64,000 nucleotides of DNA from Alphaproteobacteria bacterium (GTDB taxonomy: Bacteria > Pseudomonadota > Alphaproteobacteria > MPNO01 > UBA2964), in assembly GCA_012103315.1 (NCBI GenBank), contig WLWZ01000002.1:254873-318872 (forward strand), in the 5' to 3' direction. The position numbers were made by a program, and so were the translations under genes. This document shows, piece after piece, positions 8,194 to 16,442 of this stretch. The number at the start of each line of letters is the position of its first letter. Within the stretch, counting starts at the first letter, position 1. The notes beneath the pieces are model-generated. The model did not search any database. It saw only the letters and a list, made by a program, of their open reading frames with translations, and was not told the origin of the DNA.

Positions 8194-9452
8194 TCGAAGT
8201 TATTTCTAAAACCCCTGGCGTAGACCCTGAACGCTTTGAGGTTAATGGTTCTCAAGTGCACGCAGAAATGCAGCTTGAACCGATGACCCGCGCGGATTGG
8301 ACCACGCATGAATACAATGTTCACTTTTGTATCGGTTTACGAAATGTGGGCAAAAGTTCAACCGACATAACTTTGTCCATAAACGGCGGCCAGTGGGATC
8401 AACTGCCTGACCAGTCTCCGCTTCTATATGCTTCCGCTGATGCGACCGGAACATTTACGCGCACCGAAATTCCCGCACGCACCGATCTCAAAAAGCAGTA
8501 CTGCATCAAACTATCCCTGGAGTCTGGCCAAGAAATTTATCTCGCAAATACGTTGGTACGCCAATTGCCGGCATTATCTACCGACTTCGACGCGATTGCT
8601 GCATTGGGGCAAGCAAACCGTGAATCAATTGGCCGATCCTTAGATGGAAGAGACATCATTGCTTATACATATGGTGACCCTGCGGGCCAGCCAACCTTGC
8701 TTATTACCTCGGGGTTTCATCCACCTGAGCCAGATACTTTAGCAAGCACTGCAATTATGGAGACACTGGTAGAGGACAAATCCTTCCTAAGTGATTTTGC
8801 CGTTGCGGTCGTCCCTATTGCCAACCCAGATGGCTATGCAATCGGGACCCAGGGTAGTAACGCCGCAGATATAAACTTCTATTGGCATTTTGCGCGCGAG
8901 CTACCCGACCAATGTCCGGAAGCTGCCGCGCTGTGGCGTTTCGCACAGCGGTTAATGCCACGTGGCTATATAGATTTTCATTCTTATACATTCCAGCTGG
9001 GCAAAAAACCGGGGCCCTATCAACGCCCTCTCTTCTTCTATGATTCGTCAGCAATCAAAGAGGCTGGTGCAGACCTGTATAAAAAACTCAATAACTATGC
9101 CAACAGTAAATCGGTGGTCGGGTTTGGCACCTATGCCCCACACACTCTTGGATCTATGCTTGTAGATCAATACGACACGCTAACAGTCGCAAAATACCAT
9201 CTCCATCTCGCTGAAGGCGAAGACGCGTGCAAAAAGAGGGGGGTACATGTCTTCCAGGAACTGCGAGATTCGCTTGTGAAGCATGGAATCGATTCACCAG
9301 CACAATCACGCATTCCAAACTGGAGACAAGCAATTCGACGATCTCGAGCAGCTTGGGCTGGGCACCTTCGCCCATTCATCGGAAACCTTAGACGCGGTCG
9401 TTTAGACCAACTGTTCTTACCGCGCACAGATCAGGTAGATCCACACCAATGA
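8190..9452 (+). CDS. M14-type zinc carboxypeptidase/deacylase-like protein
   Basis: The 420-residue protein has an N-terminal domain of about 130 residues with no recognised family, then an M14-like zinc hydrolase domain. The zinc motif is HPPEP (H..E), followed by IANPDGYAIG and DINFYWHF (the NPDG...N..F block of M14) and the second zinc histidine in DFHSYT. LHLAEGED may hold the catalytic glutamate. The GTG start overlaps the previous stop as GTGA. M14 enzymes cut C-terminal residues or, as in the aspartoacylase branch, amide-linked acyl groups. Within a glycan locus it might remove an acyl or amino-acyl group from a sugar. No signal peptide is seen, so it acts in the cytoplasm. Confidence 0.72.
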   Translation: MIEVISKTPGVDPERFEVNGSQVHAEMQLEPMTRADWTTHEYNVHFCIGLRNVGKSSTDITLSINGGQWDQLPDQSPLLYASADATGTFTRTEIPARTDLKKQYCIKLSLESGQEIYLANTLVRQLPALSTDFDAIAALGQANRESIGRSLDGRDIIAYTYGDPAGQPTLLITSGFHPPEPDTLASTAIMETLVEDKSFLSDFAVAVVPIANPDGYAIGTQGSNAADINFYWHFARELPDQCPEAAALWRFAQRLMPRGYIDFHSYTFQLGKKPGPYQRPLFFYDSSAIKEAGADLYKKLNNYANSKSVVGFGTYAPHTLGSMLVDQYDTLTVAKYHLHLAEGEDACKKRGVHVFQELRDSLVKHGIDSPAQSRIPNWRQAIRRSRAAWAGHLRPFIGNLRRGRLDQLFLPRTDQVDPHQ

Positions 9453-9494
9453 CCAAGATGGATTTCCACACGGCTTCGCAGTTCGCACGGTAAA

Positions 9495-10394
9495 ATGGCG
9501 GGTTTGGAAATGGCCTTTTTCAACAAGCTTGTTCGCTATAGCGCGATGAAACTCGATCAGCTGCGCAAACGGTCCATAATTTTCCGGAAGCCGTTGGTAA
9601 TCGCCCGGAACGTCAACAAATGGTTGAACAGACGGCGACCTAACGCCGCGCGCGGGTTAAACGAAACCTTGCGCCCAGTTTACGATGAAATTCAGAAGAC
9701 AGGGTTTGCACCAGCCGACCAACTGGTGGACCAACACATCCTAAAAAAACTCCAACAAAATGCGAATGAGCGCTTAGCAAGCTTTCACCAAGCCGCGGCT
9801 ACGCCAACCAGCACAAGAAAAGACTTCTGGAGAATGATTTTAACGCCAGAGGATCTTCGTGAGTCCAGTCCAGTTGTCCAATATGCAATGACCCCCGATA
9901 TTCTTGAACTCGTAACAGCATATCTGGGCAGCATCCCGTATCTCAGCAGATTAGAATTGGTTGTGTCTCAACCAAGCGAAAAGGACCGTTGGAAGGTATC
10001 GCAGCTTTGGCATAAAGATTTTAATGACGCCCGTATGGTCAAATTATTCACTTACCTTTCGGATGTTGAGAACGAACAACAAGGCCCATTCACATTCCTT
10101 CCCGCCGATAAACACGACCCTAAAGTTTCTATGTTTCCTATCCATAAGCCAGATTCACTGCTCTCTCAAAATAGAGATCTCACGAAAAAGCGTATGATTC
10201 TGGGAGCAAAGGGCACGTCATTCCTAATTGACACCCATAGATGCTTTCATTGCGGCAGCCGAATCCTCGACGATAGCCACCGAGTTGCCTTCATCGCAAC
10301 CTATACAACAGCGGCCCCGTATTACCGCTATGACAATGAAATCATTCTCGATGGCATAGAAAACGCGGAACAACGCGCCGTTCTTCGAACGTAA
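9495..10394 (+). CDS. Phytanoyl-CoA dioxygenase-like Fe(II)/2-oxoglutarate enzyme
   Basis: The 299-residue protein has the facial triad pattern of the PhyH family: WHKDFND supplies H and D, and CFHCGSR supplies the distal histidine and the arginine that binds 2-oxoglutarate, about 80 residues later. FTYLSDV and GPFTFLPADKH between them are typical of the double-stranded beta helix. Members hydroxylate small molecules. It is the last plus-strand gene of the first block and converges with the methyltransferase on the other strand with only 5 bases between. It may hydroxylate a sugar or acyl decoration of the glycan; the substrate is unknown. Confidence 0.75.
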   Translation: MAGLEMAFFNKLVRYSAMKLDQLRKRSIIFRKPLVIARNVNKWLNRRRPNAARGLNETLRPVYDEIQKTGFAPADQLVDQHILKKLQQNANERLASFHQAAATPTSTRKDFWRMILTPEDLRESSPVVQYAMTPDILELVTAYLGSIPYLSRLELVVSQPSEKDRWKVSQLWHKDFNDARMVKLFTYLSDVENEQQGPFTFLPADKHDPKVSMFPIHKPDSLLSQNRDLTKKRMILGAKGTSFLIDTHRCFHCGSRILDDSHRVAFIATYTTAAPYYRYDNEIILDGIENAEQRAVLRT

Positions 10395-10399
10395 ATAAT

Positions 10400-11668
10400 C
10401 TATTTGAGCCAACCATACCCATGGTCACCGCGATACGTTATTTGAAGCAATGGCGGGAACGTTTCGTCGTCGGTTTCAACGATTTCTTCTGCAATTCCAG
10501 CAAACTCCATATCCTTAAATGCCAATAAACGCATTGCCAGCCAGTGAGCTATGTTTTTGGGATCACAAGCGTGTCCTACCCGCAATCGCGGGTGCAAAAT
10601 TGGCTTCAGATTGTGACCACTTCCGAGAGACATTCTTTTCAGAAAAAGAGAAGCCTTATCTATTGCCCCCATCGACATCACCGACTGGGCAGAGCCAGAA
10701 CTCTCGCAGAACATTTTTACGCCGTAATCGAGATAAAATGGCTGTGCAGAATCGAGATTTGAGAGATCCAAGTCTCTCACAATTTTAGCATTCAGGATGT
10801 TGGCAAATTTTTCTCTGGATAGACTGTTAGGGACATCAACCAAATCGTCCGTACGTCTGGATACAGATCGTATTTGCCCATCTATATAGGTCGGTGCGAA
10901 TCCAAATTTCATCAATAGTGTGACGAAGCTTTTTTCCGTAAAGCAATGAATGTGGGGTAAAAAATGGGCTAGATATACAAGGTGCTCGTGTTCAAAGTTT
11001 GGAACCCCGACAACCAAAACACCGCCAGGGCGCAAAAGTCTCGAGATTGCCGAGAAAGTTTCCTCAAGATCAAATACATGCTCGATAACATGCCAAGAAA
11101 AAATCGCGTCATAAGGAGCTCCTGTAGCAATTTCAGGAACCGATTCCATTTTTTCCGACGTTGTAAGGGAGACATTGAGTCCAAGTTGATCGGAGCAAAC
11201 TTGCTGACGCTTTTCCGAGGCTTCGATACCACGCAAGTTTTTAAAACCTAAGTTCCGCAGCTGTGACAAGGCGCCACCATAGCCGGACCCAATTTCGAGA
11301 ATACGCATCTCTTTATTATCAAGCTCAGGCAACAATTTGCTAAATAGAGGCTCGTATGGCGCCTCTATTTTCTGCTGAATACTTTCATCGCCACGATTGC
11401 TATCCCAATCGGTCTTATAAAAACTCTCCACTGTTTCTCCATTTGGCATCCGTGAAAAAGTCACAAAAGCGCATTCATAGCATGCAGAACGGATAAGGAT
11501 TTCCTCGCCCTTGCCATTCTCTATGGTCGTCACCGGCGTAATTTTGCCACCGCAAATCGGACAGGCCTCAACAACAATTTGCGTATCATCGGCCGACAGA
11601 TGCTGTTTAAAAAACTTGTTACGATTGTAGGTTGCTTGGAGTCGCACCTTTTGCAAATTAAGTGTCAT
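10400..11668 (-). CDS. Class I SAM methyltransferase with N-terminal zinc-ribbon motif
   Basis: I place the start at the ATG at 11668 (422 residues; MTLNLQKVRLQ), since the longer frame to 11770 would run into the start region of the divergent gene. An N-terminal CPICGGK motif with a later cysteine suggests a small zinc ribbon as in sugar C- and O-methyltransferases. Motif I is ILEIGSGYGG, and FSWHVIEHVFD plus LLRPGGVLVVGVPN are typical post-I segments. About 150 C-terminal residues match nothing I recognise. This is the only minus-strand gene in the glycan locus. It is transcribed away from set B and probably modifies a sugar. Confidence 0.8.
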   Translation of the reverse strand: MTLNLQKVRLQATYNRNKFFKQHLSADDTQIVVEACPICGGKITPVTTIENGKGEEILIRSACYECAFVTFSRMPNGETVESFYKTDWDSNRGDESIQQKIEAPYEPLFSKLLPELDNKEMRILEIGSGYGGALSQLRNLGFKNLRGIEASEKRQQVCSDQLGLNVSLTTSEKMESVPEIATGAPYDAIFSWHVIEHVFDLEETFSAISRLLRPGGVLVVGVPNFEHEHLVYLAHFLPHIHCFTEKSFVTLLMKFGFAPTYIDGQIRSVSRRTDDLVDVPNSLSREKFANILNAKIVRDLDLSNLDSAQPFYLDYGVKMFCESSGSAQSVMSMGAIDKASLFLKRMSLGSGHNLKPILHPRLRVGHACDPKNIAHWLAMRLLAFKDMEFAGIAEEIVETDDETFPPLLQITYRGDHGYGWLK

Positions 11669-11786
11669 TATAATTTGTACTTTATAAGTTGTACTTTTGG
11701 GATCGAAGGATGAAGGCGCCAGCCGACCATCAAACCGCTCCAAACTCATATCAGTTTCGGCGCATTCCACAAAGGCGAATAGACCA
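11669..11786. promoter_or_regulatory. Divergent intergenic region with a short direct repeat
   Basis: These 118 bases separate the minus-strand methyltransferase from the plus-strand set B and must hold both promoters. The nonamer TTGTACTTT occurs at 11675-11683 and again at 11689-11697, 14 bases apart, inside an AT-rich stretch. On the minus strand TATAAT overlaps the methyltransferase start codon. The repeat may be an operator; no regulator can be named. Confidence 0.4.
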
Positions 11787-12506
11787 ATGACTATTCTTTG
11801 CGTAATTGGCGCACGCGGCGGCAGTCAAGGCTTGCCAGAAAAGAACATAAAACCCGTTTTGGGGAAACCGCTAATCGTTTGGTCAATTGAGCAAGCTATA
11901 GCGACACCAGAGATTGATCGAGTTATCGTCTCAACAGACTCCGAAAAAATCGCCGCTGTTGCACAGGATGCAGGCGCGGAAATTCCCTTTATGCGCCCAA
12001 CGGAATTGGCGGGCCCAACCATCGGAAAATTTCAGGTTTGGCAACACGCGTTAACTTTTTGCGAGGAGTCTTTCGACGAACAGTATGAGGCATATGTCGA
12101 CCTAGACTGCACCAACCCATTGCGCGATGTAAGCGACATTTCCAATGCGATCGATCAATTCCAGGTGGGGAAATCGAACGGAGTCGATGCAGTATTTTCA
12201 GTATGCGAAGCTCGTAAAAATCCCTATTTCAATATCGTTGAACCGGATGATGATGGCTACATGCGAATGTCTAAGACCCGTGGAGAAACCGTCCTGGCCC
12301 GCCAGTCGGCTCCCCCTGTCTTTGAACACGTCGCCTCTATTTACGTCCTTGAGCCCGCGTTTATTCGACATGCCACGCATCTATTGGATGGACAAGCGGA
12401 AGGGTATGATATTGGCCAAGAGAAATGCTTTGATATCGATTCTGAGTTGGATTTCAAGATTGTCGAAATGCTAATGCATGAGAAAACTGGACAAATAAAT
12501 GGCTGA
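11787..12506 (+). CDS. legF: CMP-nonulosonic acid synthetase (LegF/NeuA-like), set B
   Basis: The 239-residue cytidylyltransferase has IGARGGSQGLPEKN at the N-terminus, STDSEKIAAVAQDAGAE, and the YVDLDCTNPLRD segment of the NeuA/LegF family. I start it at the ATG at 11787; the longer frame from 11697 adds 30 residues without family character. It differs from the copy at 1668-2390 throughout, so it likely activates another acid. The next gene overlaps its end by 8 bases. Its position at the head of a LegF-PtmA-LegI-LegG-PtmE-LegB series suggests CMP-legionaminic acid or a close relative as product. Confidence 0.88.
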   Translation: MTILCVIGARGGSQGLPEKNIKPVLGKPLIVWSIEQAIATPEIDRVIVSTDSEKIAAVAQDAGAEIPFMRPTELAGPTIGKFQVWQHALTFCEESFDEQYEAYVDLDCTNPLRDVSDISNAIDQFQVGKSNGVDAVFSVCEARKNPYFNIVEPDDDGYMRMSKTRGETVLARQSAPPVFEHVASIYVLEPAFIRHATHLLDGQAEGYDIGQEKCFDIDSELDFKIVEMLMHEKTGQING

Positions 12507-13290
12507 AAGAGACCGATTCAATCTGACGGATAAACGCGTTCTTTTAGTTGGTGCCACAGGTATTTTAGGTCGAGGCTATGCTTCCGCCATAGTGGAAGCA
12601 GGTGCCAAGCTTGCCATTGCCGACCTTTCGACAAGTGATGTGATTGAGTTTGCAGAGACGATCGGTGCCGTCGGCATTGAAATGGACGTCGCAGATGAGC
12701 AATCAGTTGTCGACGGCGTCCAAACGGCAATTGATCGACTCGGTGGCTTGGACGGCGCAATTACAAATTCTGCTGCGACTGGAGAATTTTTAATGAAAGA
12801 GGGCGACGCTTTTGCGCCTTTTGAAGAGTACCCACTTTCAGCCTGGCAAAGGGCTCTCGATATTAATTTAACGGGAACGTTTTTAGTCGCCAGGGAAGCA
12901 GGGCGAGCGATGAAAGCTGGTGGTGGTGGCAGCCTTGTCACAGTGTCCAGCATATACGGAATCGTTGCTCCCGATCATCGAATGTATGAGAACCAGCCTT
13001 TCAAATCGTTCGCAAGTTATTCGGCGAGCAAAGCGGGCGTCATCGGCCTGACGAAATGGCTATCAACATGGTGGGGACGTGACGGAATTCGCGTGAACAG
13101 TGTCACACCGGGGGGTGTCTTCAATGACCATAATGAAGAATTCTCATCCGCCTATGGCGACCGCACCCCTATGGGGCGGATGGCGGATCGCGACGAACTG
13201 GTTGGTATGGTCGTATTCCTGCTTTCGGATGCATCGAGCTATTGCACAGGTCAGAACTACATCGTCGATGGCGGATTGAGCACATGGTAA
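12499..13290 (+). CDS. SDR oxidoreductase, PtmA-like, set B
   Basis: A 263-residue classical SDR with GATGILGRGYA at the N-terminus, serine in VSSIYG, the catalytic pair in YSASK and a C-terminal VDGGLSTW. It overlaps the legF stop by 8 bases (ATGGCTGA). It is a paralogue of the SDR at 3370-4209; both carry YEN shortly after the active serine and PGG after the VN..TP strand. PtmA belongs to the legionaminic acid cluster of Campylobacter, where it has been linked to GlcN-type precursor supply. Its exact step here is not certain. Confidence 0.85.
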   Translation: MAERDRFNLTDKRVLLVGATGILGRGYASAIVEAGAKLAIADLSTSDVIEFAETIGAVGIEMDVADEQSVVDGVQTAIDRLGGLDGAITNSAATGEFLMKEGDAFAPFEEYPLSAWQRALDINLTGTFLVAREAGRAMKAGGGGSLVTVSSIYGIVAPDHRMYENQPFKSFASYSASKAGVIGLTKWLSTWWGRDGIRVNSVTPGGVFNDHNEEFSSAYGDRTPMGRMADRDELVGMVVFLLSDASSYCTGQNYIVDGGLSTW

Positions 13291-13315
13291 ATTTCACGCC
13301 GGGAGTATCTAGCTA

Positions 13316-14359
13316 ATGTCGGTAATAGAAATCGCCGGACGAACAATTGGGCCCGACCATCCACCCTATGTTATCGCTGAAGTTGGCATCAATCATGAGG
13401 GTGAGTACGACAAGGCTATTGAGTTAGTAGATGCAGCCATCGGTGCCGGTGCGGAAGTTGTAAAATTCCAATGCCACATAACCGAACAAGAGATGGTGCC
13501 AACCGATATGACTCCGGGAGAAATTTCATCGGAGAAACTTTGGGACATCATAAAACGATGCGAACTAACCGCAGACGAAGAACGCCGCGTCCAGCAGTAT
13601 TGTACGGGTAAAGGAATTTTATACCTGTCTACACCCTTCTCGCGCGAAGCCGCGGATCGGCTACATGACATGGGTGTCCCGGCTTTTAAAATAGGCTCGG
13701 GCGAATGCAACAACATTCCGCTCTTGGATCATATCGCCCGCTTCGGTAAGCCAATGATCCTATCGACAGGTATGAATGACCTTGAGTCGGTTCGAAAGTC
13801 GGTCGCCGCCATTCAAAAACATAAGACTCCTCTTGCCCTGATGCACTGCACCTCTATGTATCCAACGCCATACGAAGATGTCCGGCTTGGGGCAGTAAGC
13901 CAACTCGCAACGGAATTTCCCAACTCGCCTATAGGCCTTTCTGATCATTCAATGAATATTTGGACATGCCTGGGTGCCGTGAGCTTAGGTGCAAGCATTC
14001 TGGAAAAGCACTTCACCATTTCACGTAGCTGGCCGGGGCCCGATACAGCAATTTCAATAGAACCCGCAGAATTGAGTGATTTGATAACTGGCTCCCATTC
14101 AATCTGGCGGGCCCGTGGCGGATCAAAAACAATTTTGCCGGAAGAACAACCGGTCATCGACTTCGCCTACGCAACCGTGGTCACGATAGCCCCCATAAAA
14201 TCCGGCGAAGCCTTCAGCAAGAAAAACATCTGGGTCAAAAGACCAGGAACCGGCGCTATTCTCGCCTCCCGCCTCGACGATGTCATGGGCAAGACGGCAA
14301 CGCATGATCTGTCGTCTGACGTTCATCTTTCACCGTCCGATATAAATGGGTTTGCATGA
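13316..14359 (+). CDS. legI: Nonulosonic acid synthase with SAF domain (LegI/NeuB), set B
   Basis: The 347-residue enzyme condenses PEP with an N-acyl mannosamine-type sugar. The TIM barrel has AEVGINHEG at residues 21-29, VKFQCH, FKIGSGE, ILSTGMND, GLSDHS and EKHFTISRSWPGPD, and from about residue 285 a complete SAF domain (KSGEAFSKKNIWVKRPGTG). The length is normal for LegI/NeuB. A ribosome site (GGGAG) precedes the ATG. The next gene starts in its stop codon (ATGA). Compare the SAF-less paralogue at 4206-5108. The legionaminate assignment rests on neighbours more than on the sequence itself. Confidence 0.9.
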   Translation: MSVIEIAGRTIGPDHPPYVIAEVGINHEGEYDKAIELVDAAIGAGAEVVKFQCHITEQEMVPTDMTPGEISSEKLWDIIKRCELTADEERRVQQYCTGKGILYLSTPFSREAADRLHDMGVPAFKIGSGECNNIPLLDHIARFGKPMILSTGMNDLESVRKSVAAIQKHKTPLALMHCTSMYPTPYEDVRLGAVSQLATEFPNSPIGLSDHSMNIWTCLGAVSLGASILEKHFTISRSWPGPDTAISIEPAELSDLITGSHSIWRARGGSKTILPEEQPVIDFAYATVVTIAPIKSGEAFSKKNIWVKRPGTGAILASRLDDVMGKTATHDLSSDVHLSPSDINGFA

Positions 14360-15231
14360 ACACTGATACCTCGGTGACTTCTATTGTCGCTGTAACCGGT
14401 GCTTCGGGTTTTCTCGGTAGCGCGATAATTGATGAGTTGAAAGCGCGAGAATTAGCCGTATTAGCGATCTCTCGTGAAGAAATTATGCCACAAGAAGGCA
14501 TGCAGATTCTTAACGTGCCGCATTATCAAGACCTTGCCGTGCCCGCAGGCATACCCCTAATTCATATGGCGGGAGAAGCTCGTATCGCTGTCGCAAACCA
14601 GTCTGGCGACGCTCATGTAGAAATGGAAACGGCTCTCGCTCAATCCATTTGTAATAGTGGGGCGGGCCGCATTGTATATGGCTCATCCGCTAGAGTTTAC
14701 GGCGACAATTCAGAGGCCCCCCATTCGCCGGATGAAGTCTTGGTGAAATCATCCCCTTACGCCGAAGCAAAAAAGGCCGTAGAGAATCTTGTAATTCAAT
14801 CGGGAGGTGTTGTCGCTCGAATCTCGAACGTTTATGGCGAAGGGATGAATGGGACCCTGATAATGGACGTGTTAGCTCAAATACCCGGTCAGGGGCCATT
14901 ATACCTACGCGACGCGCAGTCACGCAGAGACTTTCTTTGGGTAAAGGACACAGCGCGAGGACTAGTAGACATCGCCCTCGGTAAAACAACGGGCATTTTT
15001 AATTTAGGAACCGGGGTAACCCATTCCGCTGAAGATGTCGCTCAGCTCGCTCTTAAGGCGGCTGGCGAAGCCAATCGCCCGATCCATTCAACGCAACCTG
15101 ATACCGCACCGACTTCAAACACATTGGAAATTTCCGACACGACCCGGGCATTCGGATGGCGACCGGAAACGACGTTGGAAGCGGGCCTTCGTTGTCTATT
15201 GAACCAAGATGGTCACAAGGAAAACGAATGA
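14356..15231 (+). CDS. Extended SDR: NAD-dependent epimerase/dehydratase/reductase
   Basis: The 291-residue extended SDR has TGASGFLG near residue 15, the serine in YGSSARVYG and the catalytic pair in SPYAEAKK, then SNVYGEG and RRDFLWVKD, all typical of nucleotide-sugar epimerases and reductases. It overlaps both neighbours as ATGA. In the standard legionaminic acid pathway there is no such enzyme between LegI and LegG. It could reduce or epimerise a keto intermediate made by the LegB-type dehydratase. Epimerase, reductase and dehydratase cannot be told apart from these motifs. Confidence 0.82.
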   Translation: MNTDTSVTSIVAVTGASGFLGSAIIDELKARELAVLAISREEIMPQEGMQILNVPHYQDLAVPAGIPLIHMAGEARIAVANQSGDAHVEMETALAQSICNSGAGRIVYGSSARVYGDNSEAPHSPDEVLVKSSPYAEAKKAVENLVIQSGGVVARISNVYGEGMNGTLIMDVLAQIPGQGPLYLRDAQSRRDFLWVKDTARGLVDIALGKTTGIFNLGTGVTHSAEDVAQLALKAAGEANRPIHSTQPDTAPTSNTLEISDTTRAFGWRPETTLEAGLRCLLNQDGHKENE

Positions 15232-16442
15232 CGCGTATTATTGCTGTCTTCACAGGCAACCGAGCTGAGTATGGATTACAGTATCCAGTACTAAGAGCGA
15301 TTGATGACCACCCAGATTTAGACTACCGGCTTATCGTGTCTGGCGCGCATCTCGACGATAATTTCGGCCGGACGCTCGCCGAAATCGAAGCGGATGGTTT
15401 CTCAATCCATGCCGAAGTAAAAATAGATATGGCCGAAGACAACCTTGATGCCACAGCGCAAGCGATCGGCAGCGGCGTCATGTCGATGGGTCAAGCGTTA
15501 AAGGAACTTCGCCCAGATATCCTCGTCGTCTATGCAGATCGATTTGAAGGTTTAGCGGCTGTCGTTGCGGGCACTCAAATGAACGTGCCGACAGCCCACA
15601 TCGAGGGCGGAGATCTAACCGAGGGCGGGGCCTTGGACGATTCCGTTCGTCACGCGATGACAAAACTAGCCCATTTGCATTTCACCACCAATCAACAGGC
15701 AAGCAATCGGATATTGGCAATGGGCGAAGAAGATTGGCGTGTCCACACTGTTGGATTTCCGGCAATCGATTTAATCGCCGACAATAATTTCGCAACAAAG
15801 GATGAACTGGTTGAGCGATATGGGCTCGATATAGAAAAACCAATAATTCTTTTTACACAACATTCAGTTACAACTGAATTTGAGCGCGCCCAGGAACAAA
15901 CGCGATCCGTATTTTCAGCGTTGAAGAAATTAGCTGAAGACGGCCACCAAATTATCGCAACGTACCCCAATAACGATGCCGGTGGCCGCGCCATTATTGG
16001 AGAGCTCCTATTGTTAAAGGAGCAAAACGTTCCCGGTATTCAGATTCATCGGTCGGTCGGGCGCTACAACTATCATGGAGTTCTCGCACTAGCGCGCTTA
16101 CCCAATGCTAGAGTTGTCTGTGTTGGTAATTCCTCTTCAGGTATCAAAGAGACCCCTGCCTTCGGTTGTCCCACTGTCAATATAGGGTCGCGGCAGACCG
16201 GGCGACTGCGAGCAGAGAACGTAATTGACGCCGATTACAGCGAAGCCGCCGTTATGACGGCCGTAAGGAAATCTCTCAGTAAAGCCTTTCGTGCCGCGAG
16301 CCGGACTTGCAACAACCCCTACGGGATAGGCGACGCCGGCATAAAAATAGCAAAAGAATTGGCGGGCATACCTATAGACACTCGCCTAATTCGAAAACGT
16401 ATGACCCTTAAAGGTATCGTCAATGAGGGTTGGTACCAGTGA
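15228..16442 (+). CDS. legG: Hydrolysing nucleotide-sugar 2-epimerase (LegG/NeuC type)
   Basis: The 404-residue enzyme releases UDP or GDP while inverting C2, giving the mannosamine-type substrate of the synthase. GNRAEYG is near residue 8, YADRFEGLA and HIEGGDLTEGG follow, and the C-terminal half has TYPNNDAGG and GNSSSGIKETPAFG. I start it at the ATG overlapping the upstream stop; the longer frame from 15156 adds a non-family extension. With the PtmE-like and LegB-like genes that follow, a GDP-sugar substrate as for Campylobacter LegG is more likely than UDP-GlcNAc, but this is inferred from context. Confidence 0.9.
   Translation: MTRIIAVFTGNRAEYGLQYPVLRAIDDHPDLDYRLIVSGAHLDDNFGRTLAEIEADGFSIHAEVKIDMAEDNLDATAQAIGSGVMSMGQALKELRPDILVVYADRFEGLAAVVAGTQMNVPTAHIEGGDLTEGGALDDSVRHAMTKLAHLHFTTNQQASNRILAMGEEDWRVHTVGFPAIDLIADNNFATKDELVERYGLDIEKPIILFTQHSVTTEFERAQEQTRSVFSALKKLAEDGHQIIATYPNNDAGGRAIIGELLLLKEQNVPGIQIHRSVGRYNYHGVLALARLPNARVVCVGNSSSGIKETPAFGCPTVNIGSRQTGRLRAENVIDADYSEAAVMTAVRKSLSKAFRAASRTCNNPYGIGDAGIKIAKELAGIPIDTRLIRKRMTLKGIVNEGWYQ

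Noticed and set aside
11697..11786. N-terminal extension of the set B CMP-sugar synthetase
   Set aside because: The added 30 residues show no family character and would cover the divergent promoter; the conserved start is the ATG at 11787.
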